DNA of 64,000 nt from contig OZ005707.1 of the NCBI GenBank assembly GCA_963930775.1, positions 5,270,001 through 5,334,000 of the forward strand. The letters run 5' to 3'. Made by a program: the position numbers and the translations under genes. A model generated the notes under the pieces. The model did not search any database, had not been told where the DNA came from, and saw nothing but the letters and a program-made list of their open reading frames with translations. The stretch comes from Cliona cf. orientalis. Its lineage: Eukaryota; Porifera; Demospongiae; Clionaida; Clionaidae. Shown here one piece after another: positions 22,701 to 36,174 of the stretch. Position 1 is the first letter of the stretch. Each line of letters opens with the position of its first letter.

Positions 22701-25700
22701 AATGGGTGCGGCATGCCTAGAATTTCGTGGAGAAACTTTCGCGGATGGCTGAAAAATCGTGAAATTCGTGAAAGTTTTCTCCCTCGAAAGTTTCTCGCTA
22801 TACGGTATCACTTACGGTTCGCTCAATTCTATTCCAGGGGAAATCAAGAACTTCACTTGACCCTCATTGCCAATGCTTACTATATCTTGAACTGGTGGCA
22901 TACCCTCGGGTGGACCTATAGGATAACAGATCGGCGTTCCTGCTGGGCCAGGAGCAAATACCGTCCGGTAGACAGAAAATTGACTGTGCACCAAATGTAT
23001 CAAAATAATATTATAACTTAGGTGAAAATTAACAATCATAAACATACTTTGCACCAGGATCTGGAGTCAGGGATGGGAAAAAGTTCGTGCAAGGTACCAC
23101 ATCCAATCGAGGGAGAAGGCAATAATTTGGACCATATAGCTGAGAAGAGACTATCCTGCAGTTCAACATAATTTGAAGATATTTAATACCGGTAGCAGCT
23201 GTATAACATAACAAGAAAAGAATTAATGACAGTAGATGTTACCTCAACAAACTTGTCACAAACACCAGTTCACTCCAATGATTCATTTCGGGTATTCCAG
23301 GTCTACCACTAGTTCACAATAGATGCAGATGTGAGATTCTATTGATGACCACGCATCCAACTATCTATACTCGCTCCTCAACACCAAATAATATGCCGTA
23401 GTCAGTACAGACAAATCGATCGAATAGTGTCGATCTGTACACTAGCTCCGCGCGAGTCCCTGTATAGGTGTGAAGGTGTGACCACTTCTTTCGATCAGCC
23501 ATCTGTTAATCTCAGTGTTGTGGTCATCTGTGGGCTGCCCGACTATATACACATCCATTCAGTGACCATCTGCTGGAAATCCTTTGTTCAAATCACATAG
23601 CCATTATTATATTAAAATTTTAGAAAACATTATATTGCGCATGCGCATACGTAACTGCCATGGCAGTCAGGTATTATAGCAGGTAATCATATTATTATGA
23701 GAATCATACTGACTGGAGATTGTGCCATTGCATAGGACCAGCGGGATAAAAAGAATAATGAGTAGCTTCAAAAACTATAGGGTGAGAAAAAAGGAATACC
23801 GGATAATTGACTCATAGGTGCCACGATAGCTATGTAAGATCACCTGAAATTATATTATAACAATTATGTTGGAGAATCTGATGGGCTATAGCTACGGTCT
23901 CAAAACTATTGGTGGTGACCTTCAAGTTTCAGTCATATGATCAATCTTTGGCTATCAAAATTAATTAAACAAAATTATCAAAGAACAACACTTATCACAA
24001 TGTCATAATAGTGATAACAAAAAATTTAATACAACACTACTGTCCTAGCTATCATAGCAGAGTTCATAGTTCATTTACCAGGACAGTAAGCAACAATCAA
24101 TAAATTCTCTGTTGCTAGCTGTACTCAACATTAATAATTATTATTTATTATTAGAGACATTAATTTCCTGCATCTGGGTGCCAGAGCCTTCAATGTTCAT
24201 TTGCCGACACTGAGAGGGTCAAGGCGAAGGAGTTCTCGGCAGGCAGTCCTCAAAGCAAGATCACAAGATTTATCAAAGAATTGGCAGAATCTAACAATAT
24301 TATTGGGTATACGACCTTTGATAGAAGGTGCCACTATGAGTGTGTGTGTAGAATTTGAAGTGAGGTATATAATCATAGAGTCGGTAGACTCTATAAGTAG
24401 GAATGGCCTGGATATGCCATATTATATGTAATACATTACAAAAATATTAATAACTCAGAGCAAGTTAAACTTTATATGAACCCTTGACCACATCCCCAGT
24501 GGCTGCATAGTTCTAATGGTGCATGTGGTAAAGGTCGTCAATACACACCTCGATGCTGGGGCCTCAATCGTAGAGATGGAGTCTAAGATCAACTTTCGAC
24601 TTCGAGTTTCGATGCTTCTATCAAAGGAGATGAACTCGACAGCACAGTACAGCTTCCGAACTTCAGATCGATCGTGGCATGACGCATGCTATAAATAGCG
24701 CAAGGCTAGCTTTATTTATCCACAGGATTACGTCAGCCAAGAGAACGCGTGAAGTTCGGCCGGCATTACTTGTCGGAGAAAGTAGCACTCAGCTTTTAAT
24801 GTATTCGCTGGATATGTATGTAAGTTAATATATGATTCTGTGGATTTTCAGGTCTCAGAAGTGTTCTGTAAAGGCTCTGAATTTTAGCGCTATGACGACA
24901 TAGGTTACATCATAATTACAACATAATTACCTAATAACCGCAAAAAAGTAAATTTATACTGGGGATGTAATGAAAAACTTAGAGACTACGTCCAGAGTCC
25001 CTCATGAACACGCCGCCATAAATTCGAACTAGGACACATCGATAAACTGCGCATGCTCCGTATACGCGTACAATATTGGGGCGCGCGGCTTGAGCCGGTT
25101 GACCTTCACCTGCCATGTGCTCGACTGAATAGGGAAATCCCCCTGCCCTGAAAGTGAGCTCGCTAGAGAAAGCGAACTGAGAGAAACGCCAGAAGGATAT
25201 CATCGGATAGTCCACGATGTCTTCTACGCTAGGTTCGAATTCTGGGTCCCAACAATCTTTCATGAGCGCTAAACATTTTGAAAGCAATTTCATCATCATT
25301 ACTCATAATTACCTCATCGGTCGGCCGATTTGTTTTTTTCTAATTGGGACTCTGGACGTAATAATATAGGATGACATAGTGTGAGAGGAGAGGGAGGCAT
25401 ACCCCACCGTATATTTGGGCAATAGAGCTCACTCTGCTTGATATTGTACAATAAAAGAATATTTGGCCCAGGCCTATCGATAGGACAGTGCTGATACAAC
25501 CTTCATGGCTTCATGGTTTTAGTGGTTGAGTGTTAATTATAATATTCAGGCCCATGTACAAGAGTGGCTGTGATGTCAAATCTGGAAAGAAATGTTTGTA
25601 CTATACTACTACGTGTGTTGCATACTCCTATAATAATATTATTATTGTGCCCTTGGGATACTTACATTCAATCCGCATAGCTCGCATGCAATTTCCTGTG

Positions 25701-28700
25701 TCATTTCCAGACTGTATGTCCTCTTGAATGAATCCCAAACTATCAACACTTCGATAGGGATCAATAATCAAATCTTCGAACCGTGGTGGCATGTTACCAG
25801 CTAGGATGAGATAAAAGCAGTATATATACATATATGCAGTTAAGCATCAATACATGTGTAGGTATGTAACTCATACTGGGATGAGTGAGTATGTGTGTGA
25901 AATACACTCTTACGTGGGAGAGGGAATATTGGAAAAGCCATGTCTCTTCGTTCGATGTTGTCAACCACAGGATATGGGAAAACCCAGTTATTGAAGATGT
26001 ACTCATAAACTGCATTTGCGGCCTCTATTTCTGGTTGTTCTGGTAAGAACTGAGGATGAAGTGAGGTGTGTGGTAAGTGAGAGCTAGAAATGGAATGACT
26101 CAGAGCAATGGAATAAGCAACGCATGGCCTACTCTAGCAAGTGCAGCTACAGATATATACCATACTGAGATCCTAATACAATCGTGCGGTTAACACTTAC
26201 AGTATTTTCAATCTCATCTGGTGGAATAGTGTATTCGGTCAACGTAGCACGATCTCCTTCGTACAGCAGTATTCCTACAAGAGTTAGAGTATAATAAGCA
26301 TCATCATAATACTGTATATGTAGTATCTTCATTGTACGTCCCCGATCCCTTACCCACCCATGTACCGTATAGCGGGAAATTTTCGTATGGTGCTAATTTT
26401 CGTATATTTCGTATGCTCCATCCCTTATACGAAAATAAAAACTGCGAAAATTTGAACGTACGAAATTTTTTTTCCTTTCACACGTGACCTTTGACCTATA
26501 CGCGCCACACGCGGTCGCTAGCTGGAGGTGCTAAATGCAAGGCTAGCTCACTGAATGTCTCTTTATCGATTCTTTGCCAAGGCATTGAAACGAAGTGACC
26601 TTTCTGATTCCAGTGGACCGCTATCGGCATCGATTACGATCAGTGATGCTAGCGTTACCGTATACCGCACGTAAGTGAGAGCGCTACCAGCTGCGCATGC
26701 GCGCAATCTCCCGCAGCAAGCATACGAAATTTAAAATTATTCTAAGGGTGTTTTGGCCGATCATACGAAAATTAGCACCAACGAAAATTTCCCGCTATAT
26801 GGTAATGCACAACTCAAGGGTGGGGGGTGTGCCAGGTTGTGTGCACGAGCAGAAAGCACATGGTGGGTAGTGTTGATAGGTGTGGCCAACAAAATGAAGT
26901 ACGTATGACGCTCATGGACCTTGCCAAACAATTCGAAGCATAATGAAGCCAGTTTTTCAATGAGATATTCTATACTTACGAGTCGCTCAGATGCCTAGAT
27001 CTCCAGTTCTGGTAATTTTTGTGCTGACGACAACAGATAAAACTGATTACTTTAACCCTTACACATGCGGGTGGGGTAAAAATTAATATCAGTAATTTTG
27101 CACCCAGATCCCTCTTTCTGTGAGGGAGAAGGGGTATGGTGACTAGCTAAAATTTTATGTCAGGCAAGACACGTATAACTTCGCTAGCCACCTAAGTTTT
27201 AAGTTTAACCTCACCAGCTACCTACATGTACAGTGTAATTAGTATTAATAATTATTGGCTTTGCTGGCACTGAGCTTGCATGGTGACTGACACCACAGCA
27301 CTTATACAAGTTTCATATTTGATTGGTAAGTAAGGCCGTGTAGGTGATTCATATTCAGTGGTGGATCCAGAGGGGGATCCAGGGGTGTACAGGAACCCCA
27401 CTTTGAGCTACATTAACACTAAGAAGATACTATACATTATGACGAATTATTATTTTTCATTTGAGAGAAATAATGCCACATTGGTGTAACAAGATCTAGC
27501 TTGTAGCTATCAATAACTATACTGATGTTAGGCTATCTGGCTAAAGAACTAAGAAAACTGCTGCTACAGCTCACCTTAGAATGGTTTAGAAGAAATCCGT
27601 TCGAAAATAGATCGACTGGACTAGTAGGGCTGGTAGTTTGTCTCCAGAACGAGCGAAATGGGCGTAGTTTTGCCCAAATATGGGCGTGGCTTCCAAAAAT
27701 TCGCATGCGCTTTGCGCGCAACAGTATAATATCAGAACCCCCCTTCTAGAAATCCTGGATCCGCCACTGACATTTGTGATGGTGCTGTTGTACTCCTATA
27801 GTTATCAAGCCATACGACTGTGCTAAAGCTGCAATATGATTGGCACATGGAAAATCCTCTGTGGGTCATCAGTAAATTTTGGATTATAATCCTTTTTTGC
27901 CTAAAGCCAACAGACCCTTTTTTTCCTCCTTGAGACTAGATAAGGAGTAGAGCCGTGATTTGGGGACAGTGGGGCATGAATCCAGGTTGTGTTTGTGGCT
28001 TTGATAACTGTTGATAACTGTATTGTGTCACCTCTATTTCATAGCGGTCATAATTACCCCGCGCGCATGCGCAAGGGGTAAAGCAATCGGTTTGTCAGTC
28101 TGTCGTTGTCGTTGTTGTTGTTGTTGTTGTTGTCGTTGTCGGCACGAAAATCGCCAGATCTCGAGTTCTAAGCATCTGTGCGTGCTATAAGCACATCCAA
28201 TCGATAGATATCGATGAAAAACTGGTTTGTACGGGCTTCGAATTGCACAAAAGGGCTTACTAGTGCTACAAATCGTGCATTTTCTGTTCAACATGCCTGT
28301 GGTTTATCGACCACACCCACTCTTTTAGCATGCTGATGCGACTGCGCATGCTCAAGCTCAGTGTTGGAAAGGGTCGTCAGGTCATGAAACAGCTCTGCTG
28401 CAGAGTGTTGCAGTACTACGCTATACAGTGGCTACAGAGCGCGCGGGGTATGTGCTCTACAGAGCTCTAGTTTTGGTAAGAATTTGCATAAAGAAAAGAA
28501 AGTTGAAGATACATGTATACAGATCAAGCCTGATTACTGGGGGCCTCCCCTGACTCACACTCCACTGCATACAAAATAATAGAGACGATGACATCATGGT
28601 GACATACCTGGCCCGAAGAAGGTCAACGGTGCAGAACCACTGAACTCTCTAGTTCTAACCACCACGTTGAATGCGTTAAGAGTTTTAATATTCGGTATGG

Positions 28701-31700
28701 TCAACGGATCCCGATCAGTTGCATTGAACATTATCATCAACTCCCTATATACACAAAATCCAATATAATTCATTGAGACTCCACCCATTGGCATTCTAAT
28801 ATCAACCCAATGGCTAGAGTAAGAGATTGTTCTTCGGACGACAGCAATGCTTGGATGCTCTACCCGGCGTTAAAGAGGGGGTGTGGTCTGGATTAAGCCT
28901 TCACCAAATAGGGCCTAGGCCTAGCATCAACATCAGGTGTGTACCTTTGCTACCTTTGGAGCTAGAGCTGTTCAACCATGACGTCCGATTTCATCAAACC
29001 TCGGACTTACATGTTATTGTATGTGATCATATCACCACCGATAAGATCAAGACGTTCCTCCTTCCCTGTGAAGAATCTCTTGCTGCGTAGCAGCATTCGT
29101 TTCAGAGTCATGGCCTCAGAAACACTGCGCCTCTTCTTGTGGGGTAATTCAACCATTGCAGGCTGCAACAAGGGGTACATGTACGTGTGGAAAGCTATAA
29201 AGGATCTGTAGTGCTCAAAATTTGGTGGTTATCAATATAGATATATGACTGGAATAATCTGTGGGGCTCTAGTACAGTTCAGCTATAGGGCTGATTGAAA
29301 TCAACGACAAAGGTTAGGCTCCAACTTTATGAAGTGAATTTAGCTATAATTGTATTACAATAATGACTTTATGGCATGTACCGTATTTATTCTAATGGAA
29401 CGCAAACAAAAAAAAAACTTTTGCACTGGTAAAGGTCATCACACACTCCATTAATTACGATATATTACGAAAAGGCCTATAACACGAATTATCTTGTACT
29501 AATTAGAACAGTGCTTTGGGTTACATGCTGTTATAGACATGCAAAGGGTTAGTTTTCATAGTGGCCACTTACCGAGTCAATGATACTAGTCTTGTGCCCA
29601 ACCCCCCCCCCCCTTCATGCACACACATATCTGTGAGAAAGGATCTGAGGGATCGTGCACATTCCGCGCGCCATTCCGCATGTCCCAGTGGAATGCATGA
29701 CTCATGCAGGCTGTAGTCAATAACAATATTGAGCATTTTTGGTCAATCTGGTACATGCTGTGGCTCTGAATGTTACTAACATAATGAGCGTGTGAAATTG
29801 ATTACATTCTGTACGTATTTGAGTTGTCATGTGTTGCATGCTGCAATCTGATTGGTGCCTGGAAATTTCTAAATCAGAGGCGGCTCTGCCATTTCTTCAG
29901 TGGTCAGGCCATTAACTAGCCAATTAAACCTTTCATCAAAGTATTACTGTGTACTATGTTTATGCTAATAAAATGCAAGATCTAATTAGCACAAGGAAAT
30001 TCATGTTCTAGGACAATATTATAGCTATCTACGTGTATCTTACTGTAGAGCGTGCCGACCTTTACCAGAAAACAGTGCAAAAATTAAAACTGTATTTTTG
30101 TGTTCCATTAACAAATCGCATGCAAGGCCCAAAAGTGGTCCGGCCATGGCCGGTGTGGCCGGCTCGTCAGAGCCGCCCCTGTAAATGGGGACAAGGCAAT
30201 TCCCCAGACCCTCTCTCTTTCTCTCTCTCCCCGGGTGCATAGGAGGGGCTGGGTATGAGACTACAATGATACTATAATTTGTAGTGAAGTAATATTCTTA
30301 CCGGAGGAAACATGTCGAATATTAAATCGACAAATTCACCATCCCAAGCTCGAAAGAAATTGTAGTCTACGCATCCTGGGAGCAGATATTCGGCAGGATT
30401 AAAGCACGATGCTCGCATCACAAAACCATTAAACGGACCACCAGCATCGTCTACACCATCAGAGCAAAAGGAGATGCTTGCTTTTCCATCAGGAAATAGT
30501 CTTCCACGCCCTACAAAAAATTAGTATTGCAAGAATTAGTAAATGCTCCCTGAGAATACAGTGATAATGTCGGATCTATATAGAATGATTGCAAAGGAGA
30601 CAATTAGATAGATAATCATGTAAGTTACGTGTCAAGTGCCAGCTAGAGCACAGTGTCACACTCTGTATGCACTGTAGCATAGCAGAACTGTTAAGATTAT
30701 GAATAATTATTGACAATGCTCATCTATACTATATGTCTGGCGCTGGAGCATGTGCAGTCGAACAGCCTATGCATAATTATACAAGTATAAAACAATTGAA
30801 TACCGTATTTATTCGAATACTAGCCGCGGCTACTATTAATTTAGCCTTGCTGGAGTGCGGCTACTAATCGAGGGCGGCTCTTATTCGAGGAAGGCTTTTA
30901 TTCATTTTGGAGAGACACCTTTGCGCCGAGCGCTTTGCGCCGATCCGGTGGTATCTTGTTGTGATAGACTAGTTTTTCAGGACTACTTTTTGAGTAGTCG
31001 AGATATTATGATCGAAAAACAGCAGCAGAACCAAGCCAGGGACGTCTTCTGTCATGCTTTTGCCTCGAACTGACGATCGCTCATGGTGAGCAAATATGGC
31101 CACACCCACTTAATTGTGTTCACGCATGCGTGCGGCTACTATTCGAGGGCGGCTACTATTTCTTTGGCGAAGCTCCAGGTGCGGCTACTATTCGGGGTGC
31201 GGCTTCTATTCGAATAAACACGGTAAATTGAAGGATGAAGTAGGGATGGCAGGGTCAAAAAGTACACAAACAAGATTTGTAGGGATAATCATATCCACTA
31301 TACATCCCTACGCTTGCTTTTCTCGATTATAATACATTTATTGTTTGTTTGTGCTATCCTTTAGTGAGTGTTCTTGATGTGCATGTGGGAGAAAATGTCC
31401 CCTAGCTATGGCTCAGGATAGTCGATCAGCTTTGATTCAGTTGCATTATTTTTACACCCCATAGCATAAGACCTCGATTACCGGCCGACCTCTATTATCG
31501 GCTGAACGCACATCGATTATCGACCTATATTTTACGGACATTTACGCGTTTATACGGAAAAATTTACAAAGGTGATGCGGAGCTCCGTTTATGCTCAAAG
31601 AATGGATCAGAGGTTTTAGACTCGTTTGAAGATACCAGGTAGGCTTAACTTACTTCTACAACGAAAATACAAGGGAGAGAAGGGTATAGAATGGTGTTGA

Positions 31701-34700
31701 ACCAATTTGAATGGGCGTGATATGGCGTACTGAACGGTGGCAGATCGTGAGGGCTGGAAGCTAGCTACTTGGCCTAATCTGATATTAGACACTTTACTTA
31801 CTTTTTTCCAGATCAGAAGGAAGGAGACAGTACTCATATGAACCCCAGAAAGCATCGCCGAAGTTAATATTAGCATTTATATCATGCCATTATCAATCAT
31901 AAAATGTATTGTATACAATGCAGTAATGATTATTCATAGCTCGTTTTCACTGTATCTCAGTAATTATAATGCTGCATAAGAACGAGCTGTTGTAATTGGT
32001 AAAGGGTAATCACACCTGCTGGTTTCAGTACTGTTGACTAGAAGTGGCAATTTTGAACTGGTAAGTGTCGACAGACAAAAAGGCTCGATTTGGCCGATAA
32101 TTGCTACATTCATGCTGTATGAGCGGCCGATAATAAATGTCCGTGGACGGTAACCGAGGCCCGATCATCGGGATTTGGAGGACTATAGCGTCGTCTCTGA
32201 TTGTCGTGTTGTCTTCATCTGGATATCGTCTTGTAGAGGAGGTGAAGATCTGTCTGTAGAACGTTGAAGTAAGGTCTGAAAGTGTTCCTAAGTCGACTTA
32301 TGAGCCGAACTGATAACTCGGCCGATAGTTGAGGTCTTACGCTACATTGCTATATAGCTACTCAAAAAGCAAGCGTAGGGATGTATAGTGGATGTGATTA
32401 TCCCTACAAATCTTGTTTTTGACCCTGCCATCCCTACTTCATCCTTCAATTTATCCAACTGTTTTTATACTTGTTTCTTTTTTATTGCTCTCAGAGTTAT
32501 TTATCAATGTCATCTTACATGGTTCGCTTCTTCAACTCTCAATGGTCCATCATTAGAAGATGGGAGGTGCCGAAGTTTGCGCGTGCGTGCAAAAGTCGTA
32601 GCCATGCCCCTCACATTCCTGTGCCTGGCCAATCCATAGTGGCCTGACAAAGAAGCTGCCATGAGACTCTTCGGTAGTAGCTAGCCTACCACTATCTTTG
32701 TCACTGAGGTATTGAGCTGGCTGACTGCTGAGGGCCCACGCCCGAAGAACGGTCACTATTAGCCTAGCTGCTCGCCAGCGCTAGCACAGACATAGCTAAG
32801 AGGCTATAGCTAGCGCACGCGCACGTAGCTAGCTAGATAATTATAGATGCCGTGGCGCGCGCCGCTGACTACGGTCACATGACTTCACCATGGCAACACA
32901 TTCTGAGCATGCGCATTATATCACAAAATGGCGTATCTCGGACACTATATTGTGCCGTACACACCCACGACTACGTAGCTGTCAAGATAACAGAAAACTA
33001 GCGTGCCACTGCACTGCGCGCTACAAAATGGAGTGGATTTATACTCAAACTAAGATGAGCGATCAAGGCAGTCTTGAGTTAGCCCTGGTAATGAAAAAGA
33101 AAGAAAGAAAGAAAGAATGACAAATGGCTATTCTTTTGAACATCTGGTTCTGGCATGTACAATTGTTTTGATGAATGATCTTGGTCTTGTTAGATAGACA
33201 ATTTGCTGGAGATTCTGATTTTGATGCTTAGAAATTTCATAAAGTTACCTGTTTTGAGATATTTGGGTATTTGTAATGTATTATGTATATGGAGTGTCCG
33301 GGCCATCCCTACTTACAGAGTCTACCGACTCTATGATAGGTGTGGCCAATCATTTCTCCTAGTATTCATGATCCTTGGAGCAAAGGCTCGTCACTTTTAT
33401 ATCACTTTCAATATCATGATAGTGATGGGCAGTCGCTTATTAAAATTGATACCGAGAGCTTGAGATCTTTTGTGTTGACACTGACAAAGTAGATTGCTTT
33501 ACCCTTGCACAATGTCATACATGTAGGACAATAGTTATACACTATTTTAACCATTGTTGTAGAGACTAGCGACGTCTGGCCTTGTCTGCACATCGTTATT
33601 GTCACCACAGAAAGTCACTTCACCTCCAGTTAACCCTTCAGCTTGAACCGTCACAAAATCACCTCTGCATTTGTAAAAACAAATACCAGTACGTACTATA
33701 ATATCATTTCAGAGAAGTTTTGGATTTGAGTTCGATCGCATTAATTTGCATCTTCATAGGGCCTAGGCTGTAAGTGGTCACAGCACCAAGGATAAGGATA
33801 AAAGTAACAATACACATGTGTACTACATGCTTCGAGTTATGTGCATGCGCATCATTGAAAGAAAGGAAATCAAGGTTGCTCAAAGACCGTAATTGGTAGC
33901 AACATACAATAACTGTGAGTTACGATACCAAAATTCCATGCATTATTTTAAGATTCAATCTTCCATTTTCATGCAGAACACTTATATAAAATTTGCACCA
34001 TATTATTATAATAATAGCTATATACATATAAGTTTCCTGCTGTCTACATAGAACTTACAGACAGCCGGCGCTCGGATCAGGTGGGGGCAGACTAGAATTT
34101 TGAATATATAGGTGAAGAAAGGTATCGTTAGGGCACTGTACTCTGAAATCGTGGACAACGTCATCATCATAATTCAGACCTGCACAAAATTAATCATATA
34201 CCAACAATAATCTGTCAGAGAATGACACAACTAATACAAGAGCTCTGTAGAGCACATAATATTTACCCCGCGCGCACATGCGCAGCAAGGGGTAAAGCAA
34301 TTGGTTGTCTGTCAACACAAAAATCGCCAGATCTCGAGATCTAGGCATCTGAGCGACTCATGCGCATAATATCATATAGGTAAAGGTAGTCAACGAAGCA
34401 GACGTATTGCAGTGTGCAGATATGGATACACTGCATGACTAGGATGCATGCAGTTGCAGCACGCGGGGTATGTGCTCTATAGAGCTCTAGTTATTCCATG
34501 CATCACATTGCATTGCATCTGCATCATTGAGAGCTGCAGCGATGCTTGTGGGCCTTATCAAACGATTCGAAGCATAATGAAGCCAGTTTGTTGACGATTT
34601 TGACGGATTTATTGTGCTTACTAGTCACTCAGATGCCTCATGTATCTGGCAATTTTCATGTCTACAAACAGACAGACAGACAGATGGAAGAACTGATTGC

Positions 34701-35868
34701 TTGATCCCCTGCGCATGCACTCAGCTACTGAACTACCCAAGCAATAGTAAGGTAAACTGGGATAATTTCGTATGTGGGGCAATTCCGTATCCTTGCGTTC
34801 CCCGTTCCACAATGCGAGCATTAATTTTACAAAGCGAGCTGGTGGTATACCTAGTAACTATTGGCAGCTACCTAGGACGCCTGGAAGTGCGGCGACTACG
34901 GGCGTTGTGTAGCAGAAATCACGAAGAAACGAAATTGCCCCGCATACGAAAATTAATTACCCTGGTTTACCTTAAAATTTGCATCATCCAATAGATGAAT
35001 TTACCACTAGTAAACTATTATACTGACCCAGTCTTTCAACAGACTGTCATAAAATTGAATTTGAAAGTTGCAGCTGCCATATAGCTAGGATGGTCAGTTG
35101 CAAGTAATATTATTATTGTATAGTCATGAGTTAGCCGACATCAGCAGAAGAATGTGCATTGTATGTGTGCACCATGCCCCTGTTCTGTGCGTGTGAGCGT
35201 GTGTGTCTGTCACCAAGCTATTAACTGCTACACATACCTGGTTTCTTTGCTGCATTTTCCTAGCAACCGAAATTTTTATGTCAACTACTGGAGGGGTATC
35301 AGTGTTGCCAGGTTGGTTCCTCCAAAAATCCAGAAATCACAGAAAAAGCGTGCATTTCTTCTTATCTCTCATAGTAAACTATACCTCGTCTAGCTATTGA
35401 TCAAAAATCCGTAGATTCTGGATAAATCCGTAGATCTGGCAACACTGGGGTATGGGTCGGCCAATGACAAGAGGGGGTCATGCATGGGCTGACAAACTAG
35501 ATGCATTTGACCATGCACCCCAATAATAATATAAGTAATAATTGTGTACCAAAGTTTGGTCTGATGTTTGTGATGAACCAAGTCCTACCCCTCAGTTTAT
35601 CAGCAGGGATGATGGTTGCTTCGCACGTTTGTACTAAACCTTCGCAGGATCCAGCCACCATTGGGTCCGGGACCTTATAAGCCTTGTAATTGCTGCATGC
35701 AAGGAAAAGTAGCTTATTGATTCACACAATTTGAGTGACTTACTTTATTCCTTCTTGTACGCGACCAACTCGGTTAAATTCGATATCACAGTCCGCACCA
35801 ACTCTAACACCGAGGCATCCGAGTGGCAGACAAAGCACGATAGCGAGCAGAGAAAGCTGTGATATCAT
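19730..35868 (-). CDS. CUB-A: secreted protein with two CUB-like modules and dibasic sites
   Basis: Twenty-two exons keep one frame (877 aa). In transcript order: 35744-35868, 35589-35692, 34059-34179, 33552-33664, 30302-30510, 29021-29163, 28608-28744, 26201-26274, 25914-26049, 25666-25800, 23048-23198, 22816-22983, 22277-22384, 21931-22025, 21774-21869, 21610-21692, 21371-21537, 21154-21260, 20719-20777, 20270-20444, 19804-19900, 19730-19760. A signal peptide (MISQLSLLAIVLCLPLG) starts it. CUB-like module 1 (about 90-220) has ISFCSDG...FNGFVMRASCF; module 2 (about 539-638) has CVDYLTVD, ESCG and RRSGFRATVICF. Each is followed by a basic linker: RSKR in exon 6, RRRKR at 657-661, and GKR late in exon 20. 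It appears to be an internal duplication, since CUB-B has one module. No transmembrane segment is seen. Function is unknown; the family is not one I recognise. Confidence 0.85.
20035..20189. mobile_element. MITE in CUB-A intron 20
   Basis: GGCGTAGGAAGATG is mirrored by CATGCTTCCTACGCC. The intact left end also survives in the unit 1 pseudogene (about 11,973), so the element was there before duplication and the unit 1 deletion starts inside it. Confidence 0.6.
20859..21128. mobile_element. TIR element with poly-G in CUB-A intron 18
   Basis: CACTGGCGTAAGAAG and its imperfect mirror CTTCTTTCGCCACTG border it, with GTACG repeated directly on both sides. It contains a G-run near 20,885 and a matching CCCCCC stretch. 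Confidence 0.65.
22600..22805. mobile_element. TA-flanked MITE next to a splice donor
   Basis: The left end GTGGGAAATTTTCGAGGG is mirrored by CCTCGAAAGTTTCTCGC, then TATACGG and TA. It begins only a few bases inside intron 12 of CUB-A, whose donor is at 22,810-22,815. Confidence 0.65.
24560..24830. repeat. Dispersed repeat, inverted relative at 44,165-44,420
   Basis: The stretch containing CTATAAATAGCGCAAGGCTA, CTTTATTTATCCAC and TTCGATGCTTCTATCAAAGG matches the reverse complement of 44,165-44,420 over most of its length. It lies in intron 10 of CUB-A; the partner lies in an intron of CDV3. No coding sense was seen. Confidence 0.6.
26365..26802. mobile_element. TA-flanked MITE, CCGTATAGCGGGAAATTTTCG family
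   Basis: The termini CCGTATAGCGGGAAATTT and its mirror AAATTTCCCGCTATATGG are flanked by TA. Related to 11,095-11,710 and 22,600-22,805. In CUB-A intron 7. Confidence 0.75.
27356..27779. mobile_element. TIR element with CAGTGGNGGATCCAG ends
   Basis: CAGTGGTGGATCCAG is mirrored by CTGGATCCGCCACTG. No coding content. Confidence 0.7.
28053..28470. mobile_element. CCCCGCGCG-ended element with trinucleotide run
   Basis: ATTACCCCGCGCG at the left and CGCGCGGGGTATGTGCTC plus TACAGAGCTCTAG at the right. A (GTT)n/(GTC) tract lies at about 28,104-28,140. A closer full-length relative with both ends is at 34,239-34,489. Confidence 0.6.
29875..30181. mobile_element. TIR element with CAGAGGCGGCTCTG ends
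   Basis: CAGAGGCGGCTCTG is mirrored by CAGAGCCGCCCCTG, with one arm mismatch. In CUB-A intron 5. Confidence 0.6.
30803..31223. mobile_element. TA-flanked MITE, CCGTATTTATTCGAATA family
   Basis: CCGTATTTATTCGAATA is mirrored by TATTCGAATAAACACGG with TA on both sides. The interior repeats CGGCTACTATTCGAGGG several times. In CUB-A intron 4. Confidence 0.75.
31225..32453. mobile_element. Foldback element with arms of about 95 bp
   Basis: AAATTGAAGGATGAAGTAGG opens an arm running to about 31,325, mirrored at 32,357-32,453. The pogo-like element 31,469-32,337 is nested in it. It abuts the 30,803-31,223 MITE directly, sharing the TA. Confidence 0.75.
31469..32337. mobile_element. pogo-like non-autonomous element
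   Basis: The ends AGACCTCGATTACCGGCCGA and TCGGCCGATAGTTGAGGTCT are inverted and TA-flanked. Degenerate CGATTATCG and GCCGATAAT pieces recur inside. No transposase frame was seen. Confidence 0.7.
34239..34489. mobile_element. MITE with AGAGCTCTGTAGAGCACATA ends
   Basis: The ends AGAGCTCTGTAGAGCACATA and TATGTGCTCTATAGAGCTCT are inverted, each followed inward by CCCCGCG/CGCGGGG. In CUB-A intron 2, just upstream of exon 3 in transcript order. Confidence 0.75.
35300..35447. mobile_element. Small hAT-like MITE
   Basis: CAGTGTTGCCAG is mirrored by CTGGCAACACTG, a terminus seen in hAT families. GGGTAT is repeated directly at both borders. In CUB-A intron 2. Confidence 0.65.
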
Positions 35869-36174
35869 CTCTTGATATATTTGGTATGCACGGTGCTGCA
35901 GGATTCAATTGCTGCCCGCGCGACGATCGACGCAAGTTGCGTAGAACGTAGCTATAATTTGAGAGCAAGTGCAGCTGAAGTTTCCTGTTAATGGGCGTCG
36001 ATGAAAACGGCTAGCTAGCCAACTTGGCAAATCCAGAGCCGCTACTTCCCTGTGAAGATGCAGGTGGACGCGTAACCTAACCCTAACCGGCTCAATGACA
36101 TGCGGTTCAGAGCGGGGAGGCCGGCCCGCGCGCGGTCAAAGAAAAGCCATTGTTTTGAAGTAGGCCATAATTAA

